A stretch of 64,000 nucleotides of DNA from Verrucomicrobiaceae bacterium (GCA_027487435.1 JAIYDP010000024.1:1-64000); one strand, 5' to 3'; shown: positions 47,024 through 60,892, counted from the stretch's first letter. Numbers and translations are program-made. The notes: generated from the sequence alone by a model not told the origin.

Positions 47024-48706
47024 CTATCGCTCGACGGGGGCGAGGCGGACGTTTTCTAGGAGGAAAAGGGCGTCTTGGTAGTCGCCGTTGGTGGCTTCTT
47101 CGAAGCCGATGATCATGGCATCGGTGACGGGGGCACCTAGGAAGGTGTGGATGGGGAAGACTCGGGCGGGATGGGTGACTTTGGTGGCGCTGTGTTTGGG
47201 GTCGAGCGGAATGGCTCCGTGGCCTGTTTCGGCGACGAGGGAGAAGGGAATCTTGCCAGGATCGAAGGTGGCGGTGGACGTTCCTTCAGTCCAGGGCGGA
47301 AATAGGCATTGATGGGCATCGGATTTTTTCGCGGAGCCTGCGAGGGTGGCGATGGGGTGTCGGGTGGCATCGCCGCTCGCATGCCAGCGCAAAGGGATTT
47401 CTCCGGGCGGGGAAAATCGAGCGATGGGGGTGATGCGCACGGGGCCGTCGGTGGCGCGAACCAACGCAGTGACGGCGATGCCGGTGCCGATGGCGGGAGC
47501 TTTGGTATCGAGGTGAAGATCGGAGCCTCCGACATCGAGCGGGATGCCGAGGGCGTCGATGATGCGTTGGAGGGGTGGCTCGTTGTTTCCTTCTGGGGCG
47601 GCGAGCGAGATGCCTTGCAGCACGACGAAGGTACCGAGATCGGGCGGACCAACTTGCAGGCCTGCGGAATAGCGAGCGGGTGGAGTATCGGCGGCGGGCT
47701 TGAAGTCGATGCGAACGCGGGCTTTGCCGTTAGGGGCGAGAATGGCGGGTGTGCCATCGGCGAGGGATGCCTGAAAAAGTGGGGAATGCGAGCCAGTGAG
47801 TGCGAGATCGAGCGCGACGGCAGCGGGGCCGGGGTTGTGGATTTCGAGTTCTCTGCTGGCGGGGGCGAGTCCGCGGACGTGACTGATTGCGACGTAACGG
47901 GTAGCGGGCGTGAGCGGTGGGGCGAGTTCGCGAATGCGGATGTTGCGATATTTGATTTCTGCGCCTTCAAGCTGAAGAGCGATGTGACCAGAAGAGAGCG
48001 GTTTCATTTCATCGTTCGTGAGGCGAAAGACGCGGCTGCGGACTTTGCCATTGACGAGGTGGACGGCGGAATCGGAGCCGTGAACGATGGCTTCGACGCG
48101 GTTCCAGCCTTCGAGTTGATCCAGCACGGGATAGCGCCCGATGTAGGCGTGATCCTGCTGATTGCAAAACAAAGGAGAGCCACCCGATTCGGGAAGCAGG
48201 CCGGCTTCGCCCTGGCCGGGGGCGTTGTTTGAATCGGGATGCATCCAGGTGAGGCCGCGGACTTTGAGGAAAACTAGGTCGCCGACATCGCCTTCCTGGA
48301 TTTGACATTCCATGGAAACAGGCCAGATGCCCCACGTGCGTTGGTTGGGATCAGCGATGTGATAGAGCAGACCGGCATCGCGAAGTTTTCCTTTGCGTGG
48401 TTCGAAGGTTTTTCGTCCCCAAGCGTATTCAAAATCGAGGTGGAAACGTGAATAGGTGCGATCGCTAACGATGACGCCAAAGTCGCCTTGCTTGTCCTCT
48501 GGGGTATCGGCATACATGTGGATCGCGCCGTCGCGGACGACGATGTGACCTTGAGGATCTTTGCCTGGCTCTGAACCTTGGATGGCGATGCTCCAGCCGT
48601 CGAGATTGCGACCGTTGAAAAGGGAAGTCCAAAGTCGAACTTCGCCGTGGAGCAGGGAAGCACTGAAAAGTGCGAAAATGGAGTTGCGGATCAGGTGAGG
48701 GAACAT
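47024..48706 (-). CDS. DUF1080 (3-keto-disaccharide hydrolase-like) secreted protein
   Basis: WTSLFNGRNLDGWSIAIQG...DFGVIVSDRTYSRFHLDFEYAWG...PQRTWGIWPVSMECQIQEGDVGD; HIALQLEGAEIKYRNIRIREL. Confidence 0.9.
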   Translation of the reverse strand: MFPHLIRNSIFALFSASLLHGEVRLWTSLFNGRNLDGWSIAIQGSEPGKDPQGHIVVRDGAIHMYADTPEDKQGDFGVIVSDRTYSRFHLDFEYAWGRKTFEPRKGKLRDAGLLYHIADPNQRTWGIWPVSMECQIQEGDVGDLVFLKVRGLTWMHPDSNNAPGQGEAGLLPESGGSPLFCNQQDHAYIGRYPVLDQLEGWNRVEAIVHGSDSAVHLVNGKVRSRVFRLTNDEMKPLSSGHIALQLEGAEIKYRNIRIRELAPPLTPATRYVAISHVRGLAPASRELEIHNPGPAAVALDLALTGSHSPLFQASLADGTPAILAPNGKARVRIDFKPAADTPPARYSAGLQVGPPDLGTFVVLQGISLAAPEGNNEPPLQRIIDALGIPLDVGGSDLHLDTKAPAIGTGIAVTALVRATDGPVRITPIARFSPPGEIPLRWHASGDATRHPIATLAGSAKKSDAHQCLFPPWTEGTSTATFDPGKIPFSLVAETGHGAIPLDPKHSATKVTHPARVFPIHTFLGAPVTDAMIIGFEEATNGDYQDALFLLENVRLAPVER

Positions 48707-48947
48707 GGAGGTAGGGGTAAAGGGTTGGATCAATTCTAGGACGCTGGCGGTGGTTGATCTGATACGTGGATCCTTCACATTTGTATCAGGTATCGTGAGC
48801 GTCACTATAGGCATCGCTGCTTCTCACGTTGCAGCTAAACCTCTTGGGACACATACTCTGCGACCATGAAACCCATGTGCGGCAAAGCAAGGCGAACCTT
48901 GTTTCGCTTTGAGCATAGGATGCTACAAAGAATAAATTCCGAACCTG

Positions 48948-49709
48948 TTACCAAGATTTTTCTACTTCTGCGAGTTGGGCATCTGTCATGCCGAAGGCAC
49001 GCAGTACGCCGCGAGCCATCATTTTGTTGCCTTCCGCATTCATGTGGCAGCCGTCGGTAGTGAGTTTGTTTTGCACATCGCCACCGTAGAAAACCTTGCC
49101 AAAGGTTTTGGGTTTGCCGGGAACATCGGGGATTTTTTTCAATGCGGCTTGCATGTCGGCATTGAGGTCGGCGAGCAGGCAGCCTTTTTCTTTGGCAATC
49201 TGGCGAAGGAAATCATTGTAGGGAATCATCATCTGATTGAGCTCCTTGCTCGGGTCTTCGCCTATCATGGTCGAGGTGAGAACCATGAGCTTGATGTTGG
49301 CAGCCTGGCATTTCTCGATGATGGCGGTGATGTTTTTCTTGTAATCATCGATACCCACGCCCTCGAACGTGCGATTGCCCAATACGAGCTTGAAATGCCA
49401 GACATCATTGACCCCGCAGCTCAGCGTCATCCACTGAGGTTTCTTTTCGATGACTGCCTTGTCCAAACGCGCGAGCATGTCGGTGGATTTGTTGCCGCTG
49501 ACACCGGCGGGGATGTGGGTCACGTTCAGGCTTTGGCTGTTGAGGGCGCTCATGACAAGCGTGACGTAGCCGCCTTTTTTGTTGCCGCCTTCGGTGATGG
49601 AGTCGCCCATGAAGGCAATCGTCTCGCCGGGCTTGACGACGATTTGTGCCTGCGCGTTTGATGCAAAGGCAGTCAGTGCCGCGAATAGAGTTACGAGGAT
49701 GGTTTTCAT
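48948..49709 (-). CDS. SGNH/GDSL hydrolase, secreted
   Basis: GETIAFMGDSITEGGNKKGGYV, SCGVNDVWH, DGCHMNAEGNKMMA. Confidence 0.92.
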   Translation of the reverse strand: MKTILVTLFAALTAFASNAQAQIVVKPGETIAFMGDSITEGGNKKGGYVTLVMSALNSQSLNVTHIPAGVSGNKSTDMLARLDKAVIEKKPQWMTLSCGVNDVWHFKLVLGNRTFEGVGIDDYKKNITAIIEKCQAANIKLMVLTSTMIGEDPSKELNQMMIPYNDFLRQIAKEKGCLLADLNADMQAALKKIPDVPGKPKTFGKVFYGGDVQNKLTTDGCHMNAEGNKMMARGVLRAFGMTDAQLAEVEKSW

Positions 49710-49773
49710 AGTTGTGGTGGTCGGAGCATATTCGTGAGTGACTCCTTTGGCAAGGCTGTTGCTGGTCGATGCG

Positions 49774-50613
49774 CTACATCTCTACTTTCCAGACAATCTG
49801 CTTGGGATCGGCGGGTGATTTCACGTATTGCACGCGGATTTTTTCCTCGGCAGTTGCGCCGATGGTGTCGCCTGCGGGAATCGCCTGTCGGCGCGAGGCG
49901 ATGTAGGCCAAAAGATCAAACATCCGTCCCATCGCTTCGCCTGCATCGCGCTCATCGCAAATCAGATAGAGATCGGGCAGGGCGATTTGGTGCATGCCAT
50001 GGCTGAGAAAACTCATTTTTCCATTAGCCTCGGGGGAACGCGATACACCATTCCAGAGCAGGATGCGTGGGCTGACATCGTATTCCTCAGCCATCGTCAG
50101 GAAAAATTCTTTCGTATGAGTGGCCCGGGCGTTGCCGAAATACACTCCCACTGCTTGCGCGGCATCCACAAGTGCTGCGAGCAGGCTCGTGAATGCCATC
50201 ATGCTCTCGACAACATCGATTTCCGCCTCTGGCATTAGGGAGACGACGAGGTGAGCGCGATGATCTTCCAGTCGATTGTTTTCCGCAAAAGACGAGATCG
50301 ACATGGGAAAAGCTGCTTCCGCTTCGCCGTGGGGTATCGGCCTAGGCATCAGCGCGACGAAAGCGGTGCCTATGCCCTCCACCGTCATCATCACCACATC
50401 CTTTTCGGCATCGCTCGCAGGAGCGGCATTCTCATCGGCTGCGATGCTGATGGTATGATGTCCCTGCGCATACTTCGCAAACGCGGCAATGATGGTGTCG
50501 CTCGCAGGAAATTCGTCAAAGCGCAGCAAAACGAAGGCGAGGAAATGATTCGGTTTTTCCAGCAGCGGTGCTTCACATTTGCCGAAGGGGAACAGTTTAC
50601 TAAAGAGGCCCAT
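49774..50613 (-). CDS. DUF4261-like uncharacterised protein
   Basis: KPNHFLAFVLLRFDEFP...FVALMPRPIPHGEAEAAFPMSISSFAENNRLEDHRAHLVVSLM; single clean ORF. Confidence 0.7.
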   Translation of the reverse strand: MGLFSKLFPFGKCEAPLLEKPNHFLAFVLLRFDEFPASDTIIAAFAKYAQGHHTISIAADENAAPASDAEKDVVMMTVEGIGTAFVALMPRPIPHGEAEAAFPMSISSFAENNRLEDHRAHLVVSLMPEAEIDVVESMMAFTSLLAALVDAAQAVGVYFGNARATHTKEFFLTMAEEYDVSPRILLWNGVSRSPEANGKMSFLSHGMHQIALPDLYLICDERDAGEAMGRMFDLLAYIASRRQAIPAGDTIGATAEEKIRVQYVKSPADPKQIVWKVEM

Positions 50614-50698
50614 GATGATCGATGTTGCGTTAGTGGAGGCAGGGGGATTGCGATCTCTCGATTTTATAGAAAGCGCGCATACGAGCAAATCGTCTCTT

Positions 50699-51937
50699 TT
50701 ATCGATAGGGATTCAAGAAATTTTCCGAGGAAGAATCGCTTTTGCTTCGGCGAGAAGATTGTTCATGAAACATGGTTCCTGCCATGGAGCGGGTCATGGC
50801 GATGCGGCAGGGGCGGATGTGCTGCATGGTGCGGAAAAGAATCCGACGCGGCAGCGTCAGCCAATCGTGTGATGATTGGAAGAGCGGGGTGAGCCCGCGG
50901 GTGGCGGCGCGATAGTAGCGGATCTGCATGCTGCGCTGGCGGGTGTAGTGTTTCAGCGCGAGTGGTAATGGGTATTGGGCGATGCATTCGGCTAGGCATG
51001 CGGCATCCATGAGGGCGAGGTTGACACCTTGGCCAAGTTGCGGACTCATGGCGTGGGCGGCATCGCCGAGCACAGCGACGCCGGGGGCAGTCCAGCGAGT
51101 GAGGCGGACATCGCCGTAGCGGGCGGTGATGATTTGCTGCCAATCGCTGATTTGCGCCAAGAAACTTTCGGCTTTTGGTTCGTGATGGAGGATGTTGTTT
51201 TTCCACTCTTGCAGGGGCTGTGAGCGGATGGCGGCGTCATCGGTGAGACGCACGCTCCAGAACAGACTGAGAAGTTCTGGGGTGTTTGGCTGGTGCCTAC
51301 CGGTGGGAAGGAATCCGCAAAGGATGCGAGTGTTGTGGACAATTTGATGAAGCTTGTGGGAGTCGAACGAGCCATCATTTTCGCCAATGAACCAGTGCGC
51401 GCCCCAGGGGTAGGAGTGATCGACAGCGGCTGGGGCGACGCAGTGGCGGAGGGTGGAGCGAGCGCCATCGGCGATGATGAGGAGGTCAAATGGGCCATGT
51501 TTTTGTCCGTGAGCGTCGGTGAGTGTCCAGCGAGCGTCATGGGAGCAGGCCTGAGTGATTTCGTGATTCCAATGCATTTGTGCTCCGGCTTGATGCATGG
51601 AATCGAGCATGACATGGAGAAGCGCGGGGCGATGAAGGCCGAGGCCGAAGCTGCCATTTCGCCAATCTGCATAATCGAGCCGCATGAGGGTGCGCTGGTT
51701 TTCCCAGACGTGGAGGGTGTCGATGCGGGAGCCGAGTTGGAGGATGGTTTCGAGGATGCCGATGTCTTGGAGGACTTGCATGCCACTGGGTTGCAGCATG
51801 AAGCCCGCACCAACGGCGCGGCAGGTGGGGGCTTTGTCGAACACTTGCACGTTGTGGCCTTGTCGAGCAAGTAAGATGGCGGAGGCTGGCCCAGCGGTGC
51901 CGCAGCCGACGATGCCGATGTGTTTTGGCGGATTCAT
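50699..51937 (-). CDS. FAD-dependent monooxygenase
   Basis: HIGIVGCGTAGPASAILLARQGHNVQVFDKAP; LLIIADGARSTLR; VAVLGDAAHAMSPQLGQGVNLALMDA. Confidence 0.93.
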   Translation of the reverse strand: MNPPKHIGIVGCGTAGPASAILLARQGHNVQVFDKAPTCRAVGAGFMLQPSGMQVLQDIGILETILQLGSRIDTLHVWENQRTLMRLDYADWRNGSFGLGLHRPALLHVMLDSMHQAGAQMHWNHEITQACSHDARWTLTDAHGQKHGPFDLLIIADGARSTLRHCVAPAAVDHSYPWGAHWFIGENDGSFDSHKLHQIVHNTRILCGFLPTGRHQPNTPELLSLFWSVRLTDDAAIRSQPLQEWKNNILHHEPKAESFLAQISDWQQIITARYGDVRLTRWTAPGVAVLGDAAHAMSPQLGQGVNLALMDAACLAECIAQYPLPLALKHYTRQRSMQIRYYRAATRGLTPLFQSSHDWLTLPRRILFRTMQHIRPCRIAMTRSMAGTMFHEQSSRRSKSDSSSENFLNPYR

Positions 51938-52066
51938 GACAGGGACTCCTGCGAGCGGGTGAACGGATCAAGCATTTTTTAACGACGGATTGTACGGATT
52001 GTTTTGATCATGGATGGGGAGGAAATCTAAAAAAACGGGTGCTCGTTATTGGAGCATAGGAAGCGG

Positions 52067-52105
52067 AAAAAGAAAAGCACCCGCTGCATGAATTGCGGCG
52101 GGTGC
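52067..52105 (-). terminator. Rho-independent terminator downstream of ppdK
   Basis: Minus strand GCACCCGC-CGCAATTCATGCA-GCGGGTGC-like stem (8 bp: 52077-52084 with 52098-52105), followed by TTTTCTTTTT. Confidence 0.8.
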
Positions 52106-52145
52106 TGGAATTTTTGTGGTTCGGCGAACGAGGTTCGCTTAACGA

Positions 52146-55034
<2,889 letters not shown>

Positions 55035-55242
55035 TGTATTTTGGTGTTGGTGCTTCCGCTTAGGAATAGTCACGGAATGGAATGCAGATTTTGTTGCATC
55101 GATTCTGCGTGAGGGCGCGGAGCTTAGCGGGCAAATCTTGTCTGTCAACTGGTCACTTACAGTTTTTTGACAAAAAAATGCCTCACCAAAAATCAGAGAA
55201 AGATGCAAATGGGGTCAGGCACTTAGTGAAATCATTTGATTT

Positions 55243-56400
55243 CTATGCTCCGAGCGACTCGGGAGAAAATCCGCGAACGAGCTTTTCTAAACCTTGCTCT
55301 AGATAGCTGCGTGGGCAAGCAAAGTTCCAGCGAATGTGTCCTGGGTGTCCGAAGAAAGAGCCATCGGAAACAAAGAGCGCCGATTTTTTTTCGAGATGCA
55401 TGGCGGGGTGCTCGATGCCCAGTGCGCGGCAATCAATCCACGTGAGGTAGGTGGCTTCATTGCGATTGACGATCAAGCGTGGAGCATTTGCGGCGAGGTA
55501 GGAAAGTAAGAATTCTTGATTCGCGGCGAGGTAGGAAATCATCGCGCGCCGCCATGGTTCGCCATGAAGGTAGGCAGCCTCAGCGGCGTAGTAGCCGAAG
55601 GTATTGATCTCCGCCAAAGTGTTTCCCCGTGAACTGGTGAATTTTCTTCGCAATGAGCTATCGGTGATGACGGCATAGGCAATGCCGATGCCTGCGATGT
55701 TGTAGGTTTTCGATGGCGAGAGAAGAGTGATGATACGGTGGTGAAAGTTTTCCGGCAGCTTGTGAGCGCAGAGGTGCGGCGTGGCGATTTCATCCAGAAC
55801 GAGGTCGCAATGGATTTCATCAGAGACGAGGATCAAGTCGTGCCTTTCGCAAAACTCACAAAGGGATGCGAGTTCTTCTTTGGTGAAAACGCGGCCTAAT
55901 GGGTTTTGCGGATTACTCAGAAGGAAGAGGCGAGTGCGTGGGGTCACGGCAGCTTCCATGGCGGCAAAATCGAAAGTCCATTTCCCCTCAATCTGTGTGT
56001 GCGGCAAGCTGATGAGATCGACCTGCTGGCCATCGTGATGGACATTGAGGAACGGTGGATAGGATGGGGAGCAGGTCATAACAGCATCACCTGGATTACA
56101 GAATGCTCGCACTGCTAGCGACAGAGCAGGGACAAGACCGCCGAGCCAGAGGATGTCGCTTTCTCCGACGTTGAGGCCTTTGGTGGTATGCAGGTAGGCG
56201 AGGGTTGCATCGATCAAGCCTGTATGTGCCTGTGCGTAGCCGAAGATGGGGTGCTGGCAGCGGCGGATGAGAGCTTCGCAAATTTCTGGTGCCGATGCAA
56301 AGTCCATGTCTGCGACCCAGAAGGGATCGAGTTCTGGGCGACGGTCGTATTTGATGTTACCGGTGCCGCGGCGCGGGATGATGGTCGAAAAGTCGTACAT
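55243..56400 (-). CDS. PLP-dependent aminotransferase, MalY/PatB (cystathionine beta-lyase-like)
   Basis: DFSTIIPRRGTGNIKYDRRPELDPFWVADMDFASAPEICEAL; LLSNPQNPLGRVFTKEEL; LLSPSKTYNIAGIGIAYAVI. Confidence 0.93.
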   Translation of the reverse strand: MYDFSTIIPRRGTGNIKYDRRPELDPFWVADMDFASAPEICEALIRRCQHPIFGYAQAHTGLIDATLAYLHTTKGLNVGESDILWLGGLVPALSLAVRAFCNPGDAVMTCSPSYPPFLNVHHDGQQVDLISLPHTQIEGKWTFDFAAMEAAVTPRTRLFLLSNPQNPLGRVFTKEELASLCEFCERHDLILVSDEIHCDLVLDEIATPHLCAHKLPENFHHRIITLLSPSKTYNIAGIGIAYAVITDSSLRRKFTSSRGNTLAEINTFGYYAAEAAYLHGEPWRRAMISYLAANQEFLLSYLAANAPRLIVNRNEATYLTWIDCRALGIEHPAMHLEKKSALFVSDGSFFGHPGHIRWNFACPRSYLEQGLEKLVRGFSPESLGA

Positions 56401-56412
56401 GATTTCAGGATG

Positions 56413-57894
56413 TTACAGCAATTCTGCGTAGTCGAGCATGCCTTGCTTGCCGCCTTCGCGACCGAAGCCGGACTCCTTGTAGCCGCCAAAGGGCGATGTT
56501 GGGTCAAAGGCATTGTAGGTGTTTGCCCAGACGACACCGGCCTTGAGTTGGGTGGACATGCGCAAGATGCGTGAACCTTTTTCTGACCAGATTCCTGCGC
56601 TGAGACCGTAGGCGGTGTTGTTGGCTTTTTCGATAGCTTCTTCTGGTGTGCGGAAGGTGAGGATGCTTAGCACGGGGCCAAAAATTTCCTCACGAGCGAT
56701 GCGTTGGCTCAGGGTGACTCCGGAAAAAATGGTGGGGCGGAAATACCAGCCTTGGCTAGGGAGTGCGCATTCGAGTTGATGCATCTGCGCGCCTTCCGCA
56801 CTGCCAGAGGCGACGAGTTCGGTGATCTTGTCGAGTTGCTGCGAAGAGTTGATGGCACCAATGTCGGTATTCTTATCGAGCGGATCGCCGACGCGAAGAG
56901 AGCGCATGCGAATTTTGATTTTTGCCAGAACTTGATCGGCGATGGATTCCTGAACGAGGAGTCGAGATCCCGCGCAGCAGACATGGCCTTGGTTGAAAAA
57001 GATTCCGTTGATGATTCCCTCGACGGCTTGATCGAGCGGGGCGTCTTCCATGATGATATTTGCGGCCTTGCCGCCGAGTTCCAAGGTGAGCCGTTTTCCC
57101 GTGCCGGCTAAAGTGTGCTGAATCCATTTTCCCACTGCGGTAGATCCAGTGAAGGCGATTTTTTTTGCGAGGGGATGTTGCACTACGGCGGCACCCGTTT
57201 CTTTTGCGCCGGTAACGAAGTTGACAACGCCTGGAGGAAGGCCTGCCTCGAGCAACAAGGTGGCGAATTTCATGCAGGTAATGCTGGTCGTCTCGGCAGG
57301 CTTGAGAACGACGGTATTACCGCAGGCTAAAGCGGGTGCCAATTTCCATGCGAGCATCAAAAGCGGGAAATTCCACGGAATGATTTGCCCTACCACGCCG
57401 AGCGGTGCCAGAGTTTTTCCGGGTGCCGCGTAGGAAAGCTTGTCCGCCCATCCTGCATGATAGAAAAAATGCGCTGCTGCCATGGGGACATCGAAGTCAC
57501 GAGCCTCTTTGATGGGCTTGCCGCCGTCGAGAGTTTCCGCAACAGCAAACTCCCTGGCGCGATCCTGCAATAAGCGGGCGATTCGATAAAGGTATTTTCC
57601 TCTTTCGGCACCGGGAAGTTTGCTCCATGCGGGGAATGCCGCTGCTGCGGCTTGGTAGGCAGCATCGACGTCTGCATCATTCGCGTGAGCCATCTCAGCA
57701 AGCGTCGAGCCATCGCGAGGACTAAACGATGGGAAGAATTTTTTCGACCGAGGTGCAGTAAATTTCCCGCCGATAAAAAGCTGATAACGCTCGCTGATGT
57801 GTGGCTCGGCGGTTTCAGGTGCTGGATCGTATTCCCACAAGTTGCCGAAGAGAAGATCGCGCACAGGTTTGGCTTTTTTTGTCTTAGCGGACAT
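56413..57894 (-). CDS. Aldehyde dehydrogenase family protein
   Basis: IIPWNFPLLMLAWKLAPALACGNTVVLKPAE; LELGGKAANIIMEDA; FFNQGHVCCAGSRLLV; EEIFGPVLSILTF. Confidence 0.96.
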   Translation of the reverse strand: MSAKTKKAKPVRDLLFGNLWEYDPAPETAEPHISERYQLFIGGKFTAPRSKKFFPSFSPRDGSTLAEMAHANDADVDAAYQAAAAAFPAWSKLPGAERGKYLYRIARLLQDRAREFAVAETLDGGKPIKEARDFDVPMAAAHFFYHAGWADKLSYAAPGKTLAPLGVVGQIIPWNFPLLMLAWKLAPALACGNTVVLKPAETTSITCMKFATLLLEAGLPPGVVNFVTGAKETGAAVVQHPLAKKIAFTGSTAVGKWIQHTLAGTGKRLTLELGGKAANIIMEDAPLDQAVEGIINGIFFNQGHVCCAGSRLLVQESIADQVLAKIKIRMRSLRVGDPLDKNTDIGAINSSQQLDKITELVASGSAEGAQMHQLECALPSQGWYFRPTIFSGVTLSQRIAREEIFGPVLSILTFRTPEEAIEKANNTAYGLSAGIWSEKGSRILRMSTQLKAGVVWANTYNAFDPTSPFGGYKESGFGREGGKQGMLDYAELL

Positions 57895-58022
57895 GTGCTA
57901 GTGCTATATCACAACTTACTTTGAGACAAGACGATAGTAGAAAAAAGCTTCGCGACTTGTTGCTTGCCGCAAGGTGTGACAGCAATCTTCCAACGAAAAA
58001 GACTCATCCTACAGCCTTGGAC

Positions 58023-60014
58023 CTACGGTATCGGCTTGAGGATTCCTGTTTTCGTAACGCCGTTTTCCGTTGCTTGAACGAGGATGATCCCATTCGAAGA
58101 AAGGTCAATTGCTTTAGTGATAACAAGAGTGCTACCAATCGGCTTGGTGATCAAATCATTCATGTTGAAGTATCTCCCGTTGCGCCAAAGCTTGGGAGGA
58201 ATAACAACATTTGCGCTAGGATCTCCGCCAGTGATGGCGAGGCCTTGATCGGAAAGACGAATGACAGCTTCTGACATGCTCGCTGGTCCATGCCAACGAT
58301 CAGCACCATTTGCGGAAATGGGTTTTTCTACATAGCATTCCCCTTCGATCGCAACCCATAGTCTTTTGGTTCCGTCAATTTTTGTATTGGGTGTTCTTTG
58401 CAATTCCGCGTTCTCGACGAGTTGATCCGTCATGAAAGAGATATCGGTTTGGGAGGCGCCTTCTTTGAGCCAAACTTTCGATAGGAGATCGTCATTTGCG
58501 GTTTCAACTCTCTCCACACATAGAGAGTGATCCTTGTCGAGAATTGCTGCGGGAAACGTATGGGATATTTGAACATTCGGGCTTAGATCTTTGACCGTAG
58601 TCATACAAAGAGAGTTACCGGAACTATCATAGTTCATCCAAACATCAAAGCCCACTCCGGTGCCAGAGCATATCGCATTGATTGTCCCGTCATTCGCAAT
58701 TCCACCGAGCATCGTAACCCATTCACCTTGATCTCTGGTGTAACGATTTTCTACAATCGAAGTGCTCCAAGTGGCCGGGGGAGCTGGTGCGGGAAAGGGA
58801 TACAGTGGGAAGAAGTATTTGGGTGAAGAATATTCTGTCAGGCTTGCTCCACTTCTCTTCCAGACCATTCCTGGTAAAATGGGGTCAACTTCGGTGTAAT
58901 TCTCACCACGACCCAAGCCGTAGATCACACCATCATCGTTTATGTCAATAAATTCGATGACTGGTTCCGCCATAACACAATCCCTGTTTCCCACTCTTAT
59001 GGTTTGCGAGCCAGACATGGGGAGGTTTACCCACTGTCCCGTACCGCTATTCCATAAGTTTTTTTGCTCTTGAATGTAACCGCCAATCCCGACGTTTCTA
59101 CTGTCGCGAAAGAGGATTTGCTCATGGCAGTTGATCGCGACAGGGCGATGTTTTTCCAAGTCGGAAGAAACTTGATCGACTTGTTCGAACCAAGCATAGC
59201 GAAGTTCTTGGGCTTTGTTCCAATCGATTTCTCGATCTAAGGGAACTGCGTCTAGACCATCGAGTTTTCCATCACCATCGGTATCCGCTTTTAGGGGATC
59301 TGTGCCCAAGGTGGATTCTTGAAATTGGTTCAATCCATCACCGTCAGGGTCTGCACTTGGCAAACTCCCCTGAATTCCTCCTGGATGCATTTCCATGTAA
59401 TGGTTGACCAGGTCCTGATCTGCAATGCCAGGTGTAGTCTGTGATTGCAGGGGATTCATGCCCAGAAGAATTTCATCAGCATTCGAGAGTCCATCGAGGT
59501 CGGTATCGCTATCTGCGACTTTGATGCGCCAATAGACTCGCGCAGGTGCTGGCTTGGTAGGATCCGTAGGATTGCTGGTTTGTAGGCCGATCGAACGCTG
59601 CGTTGCTCCAGTTTGCGCTGTGATCCATGGTCCCACGTAGGCCCAAAATTTCAAATCGGTGCTGGCTTGCAAGCGGTAATTTTTTCCGGCAATCACAGGC
59701 CAACTGACCTCGAAGCTTGCTTGCTGGAGCGCTTGCGTAATGCGGAGTGTGGTTTTGCCGCGGGGAATCGATGAATCAAACGGATTTGTGCCAGCAAGGC
59801 ATTCCTGCGCGTTGGTCCATGCGTCCTTATCAGGGTCACTAGACGGGGCGTGATCCGGATTGCTAGCGGAAAACAGCAAGCCGTTGTTATGCTGCATCTC
59901 CCAGATGTCGGTGAGACCATTGTTGTTGGTATCAACGATGCCCTGAGCCGTCGCAAGGCAAGTGGCGATGATGCAGAGAAATCGATTGAATTGTGATATG
60001 GATGATAATTTCAC
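58023..60014 (-). CDS. Secreted protein with thrombospondin-3-like (DxDxDG) repeats
   Basis: NNNGLTDIWEMQH, DSDTDLDGLSNADEILLG, DPDGDGLNQFQESTLGTDPLKADTDGDGKLDG; signal peptide. Confidence 0.75.
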   Translation of the reverse strand: MKLSSISQFNRFLCIIATCLATAQGIVDTNNNGLTDIWEMQHNNGLLFSASNPDHAPSSDPDKDAWTNAQECLAGTNPFDSSIPRGKTTLRITQALQQASFEVSWPVIAGKNYRLQASTDLKFWAYVGPWITAQTGATQRSIGLQTSNPTDPTKPAPARVYWRIKVADSDTDLDGLSNADEILLGMNPLQSQTTPGIADQDLVNHYMEMHPGGIQGSLPSADPDGDGLNQFQESTLGTDPLKADTDGDGKLDGLDAVPLDREIDWNKAQELRYAWFEQVDQVSSDLEKHRPVAINCHEQILFRDSRNVGIGGYIQEQKNLWNSGTGQWVNLPMSGSQTIRVGNRDCVMAEPVIEFIDINDDGVIYGLGRGENYTEVDPILPGMVWKRSGASLTEYSSPKYFFPLYPFPAPAPPATWSTSIVENRYTRDQGEWVTMLGGIANDGTINAICSGTGVGFDVWMNYDSSGNSLCMTTVKDLSPNVQISHTFPAAILDKDHSLCVERVETANDDLLSKVWLKEGASQTDISFMTDQLVENAELQRTPNTKIDGTKRLWVAIEGECYVEKPISANGADRWHGPASMSEAVIRLSDQGLAITGGDPSANVVIPPKLWRNGRYFNMNDLITKPIGSTLVITKAIDLSSNGIILVQATENGVTKTGILKPIP

Positions 60015-60892
60015 GGCGCACCTCCTTGTGAACTCTGTTGCTGGTTTGTCGCTTCTGTGGCGATTGGTGGACTGATAGGATTTTCTGGGATCCAGTAGCG
60101 TATGAGCACGTCAGGTGTTGGGTCGGGCGGATTGGCTTTGAGTTTCGCTTCAGCGCGAGCATTAACTTTGGCGATTTTCTTACTTTCGGCGATAAAGGCT
60201 CGATGATGTTTTTTGTAGAGTTCGTGCAGTCCGTCGATGACAGCAAGGTCAGATGAGCTAGGATTGCCAAGAGTAACGGCATAGCTTGGGTTCGAATTCG
60301 CGTTGCCGGGTAACGCTGGAATGGTAGGAGGAGTATATGTCCTTCCAAAGCGGCGAGCCATTTCTGCAGCTTTGGCACTAGACTCGAAGCTGATAGCGAA
60401 CATCACATTGTGCCTGACGCCTTGCTTCTCAAACGTAGTCACTTGGGACAAATTACGAAAATCAACGTTCGACCACGCCTCGTAAAACTCCACGGGTGTT
60501 TTTCCTTGGCTCGTCCACCTCAGATGGGTGCGCGTTACCGATGCCGCATCATCGCGATGTACTGTGCATGAAATCATGCTCAAACGGTGAGGAATTGCAC
60601 GATTCGCGGCATACGCGCTGGCTTGCGCTGATTCTTGAGGAATCGGAGCTGGGAGAGGTGTGATCTCCTGTGGAGTAAGCTCTTGAATGATGATTTTTTG
60701 ATCAGGACGGACGACTACCCGAGATTGAATGATCTCCTCTTCGGATACCTGCAAGGTTGGTGCTTCAGGTGTAGCAGGAGATGTATTCTGCGGTACGGGC
60801 AAAAGAAATGCTGTCGAATCTTCATTGCTTTGTCCGAAAGCGAGAAACGATGAAATGAAATAAACAAATACCAGAAAATAGCTTTTTTTCAT
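60011..60892 (-). CDS. Uncharacterised secreted protein
   Basis: Signal peptide MKKSYFLVFVYFISSFLAFGQ; 4-nt overlap with downstream gene. Confidence 0.7.
   Translation of the reverse strand: MKKSYFLVFVYFISSFLAFGQSNEDSTAFLLPVPQNTSPATPEAPTLQVSEEEIIQSRVVVRPDQKIIIQELTPQEITPLPAPIPQESAQASAYAANRAIPHRLSMISCTVHRDDAASVTRTHLRWTSQGKTPVEFYEAWSNVDFRNLSQVTTFEKQGVRHNVMFAISFESSAKAAEMARRFGRTYTPPTIPALPGNANSNPSYAVTLGNPSSSDLAVIDGLHELYKKHHRAFIAESKKIAKVNARAEAKLKANPPDPTPDVLIRYWIPENPISPPIATEATNQQQSSQGGAP

Noticed and set aside
48885-48925. Hairpin CAAAGC-AAGG-CGAA-CCTT-GTTTC-GCTTTG as terminator or ncRNA
   Set aside because: Short bulged stem without a T-run; too weak to call.
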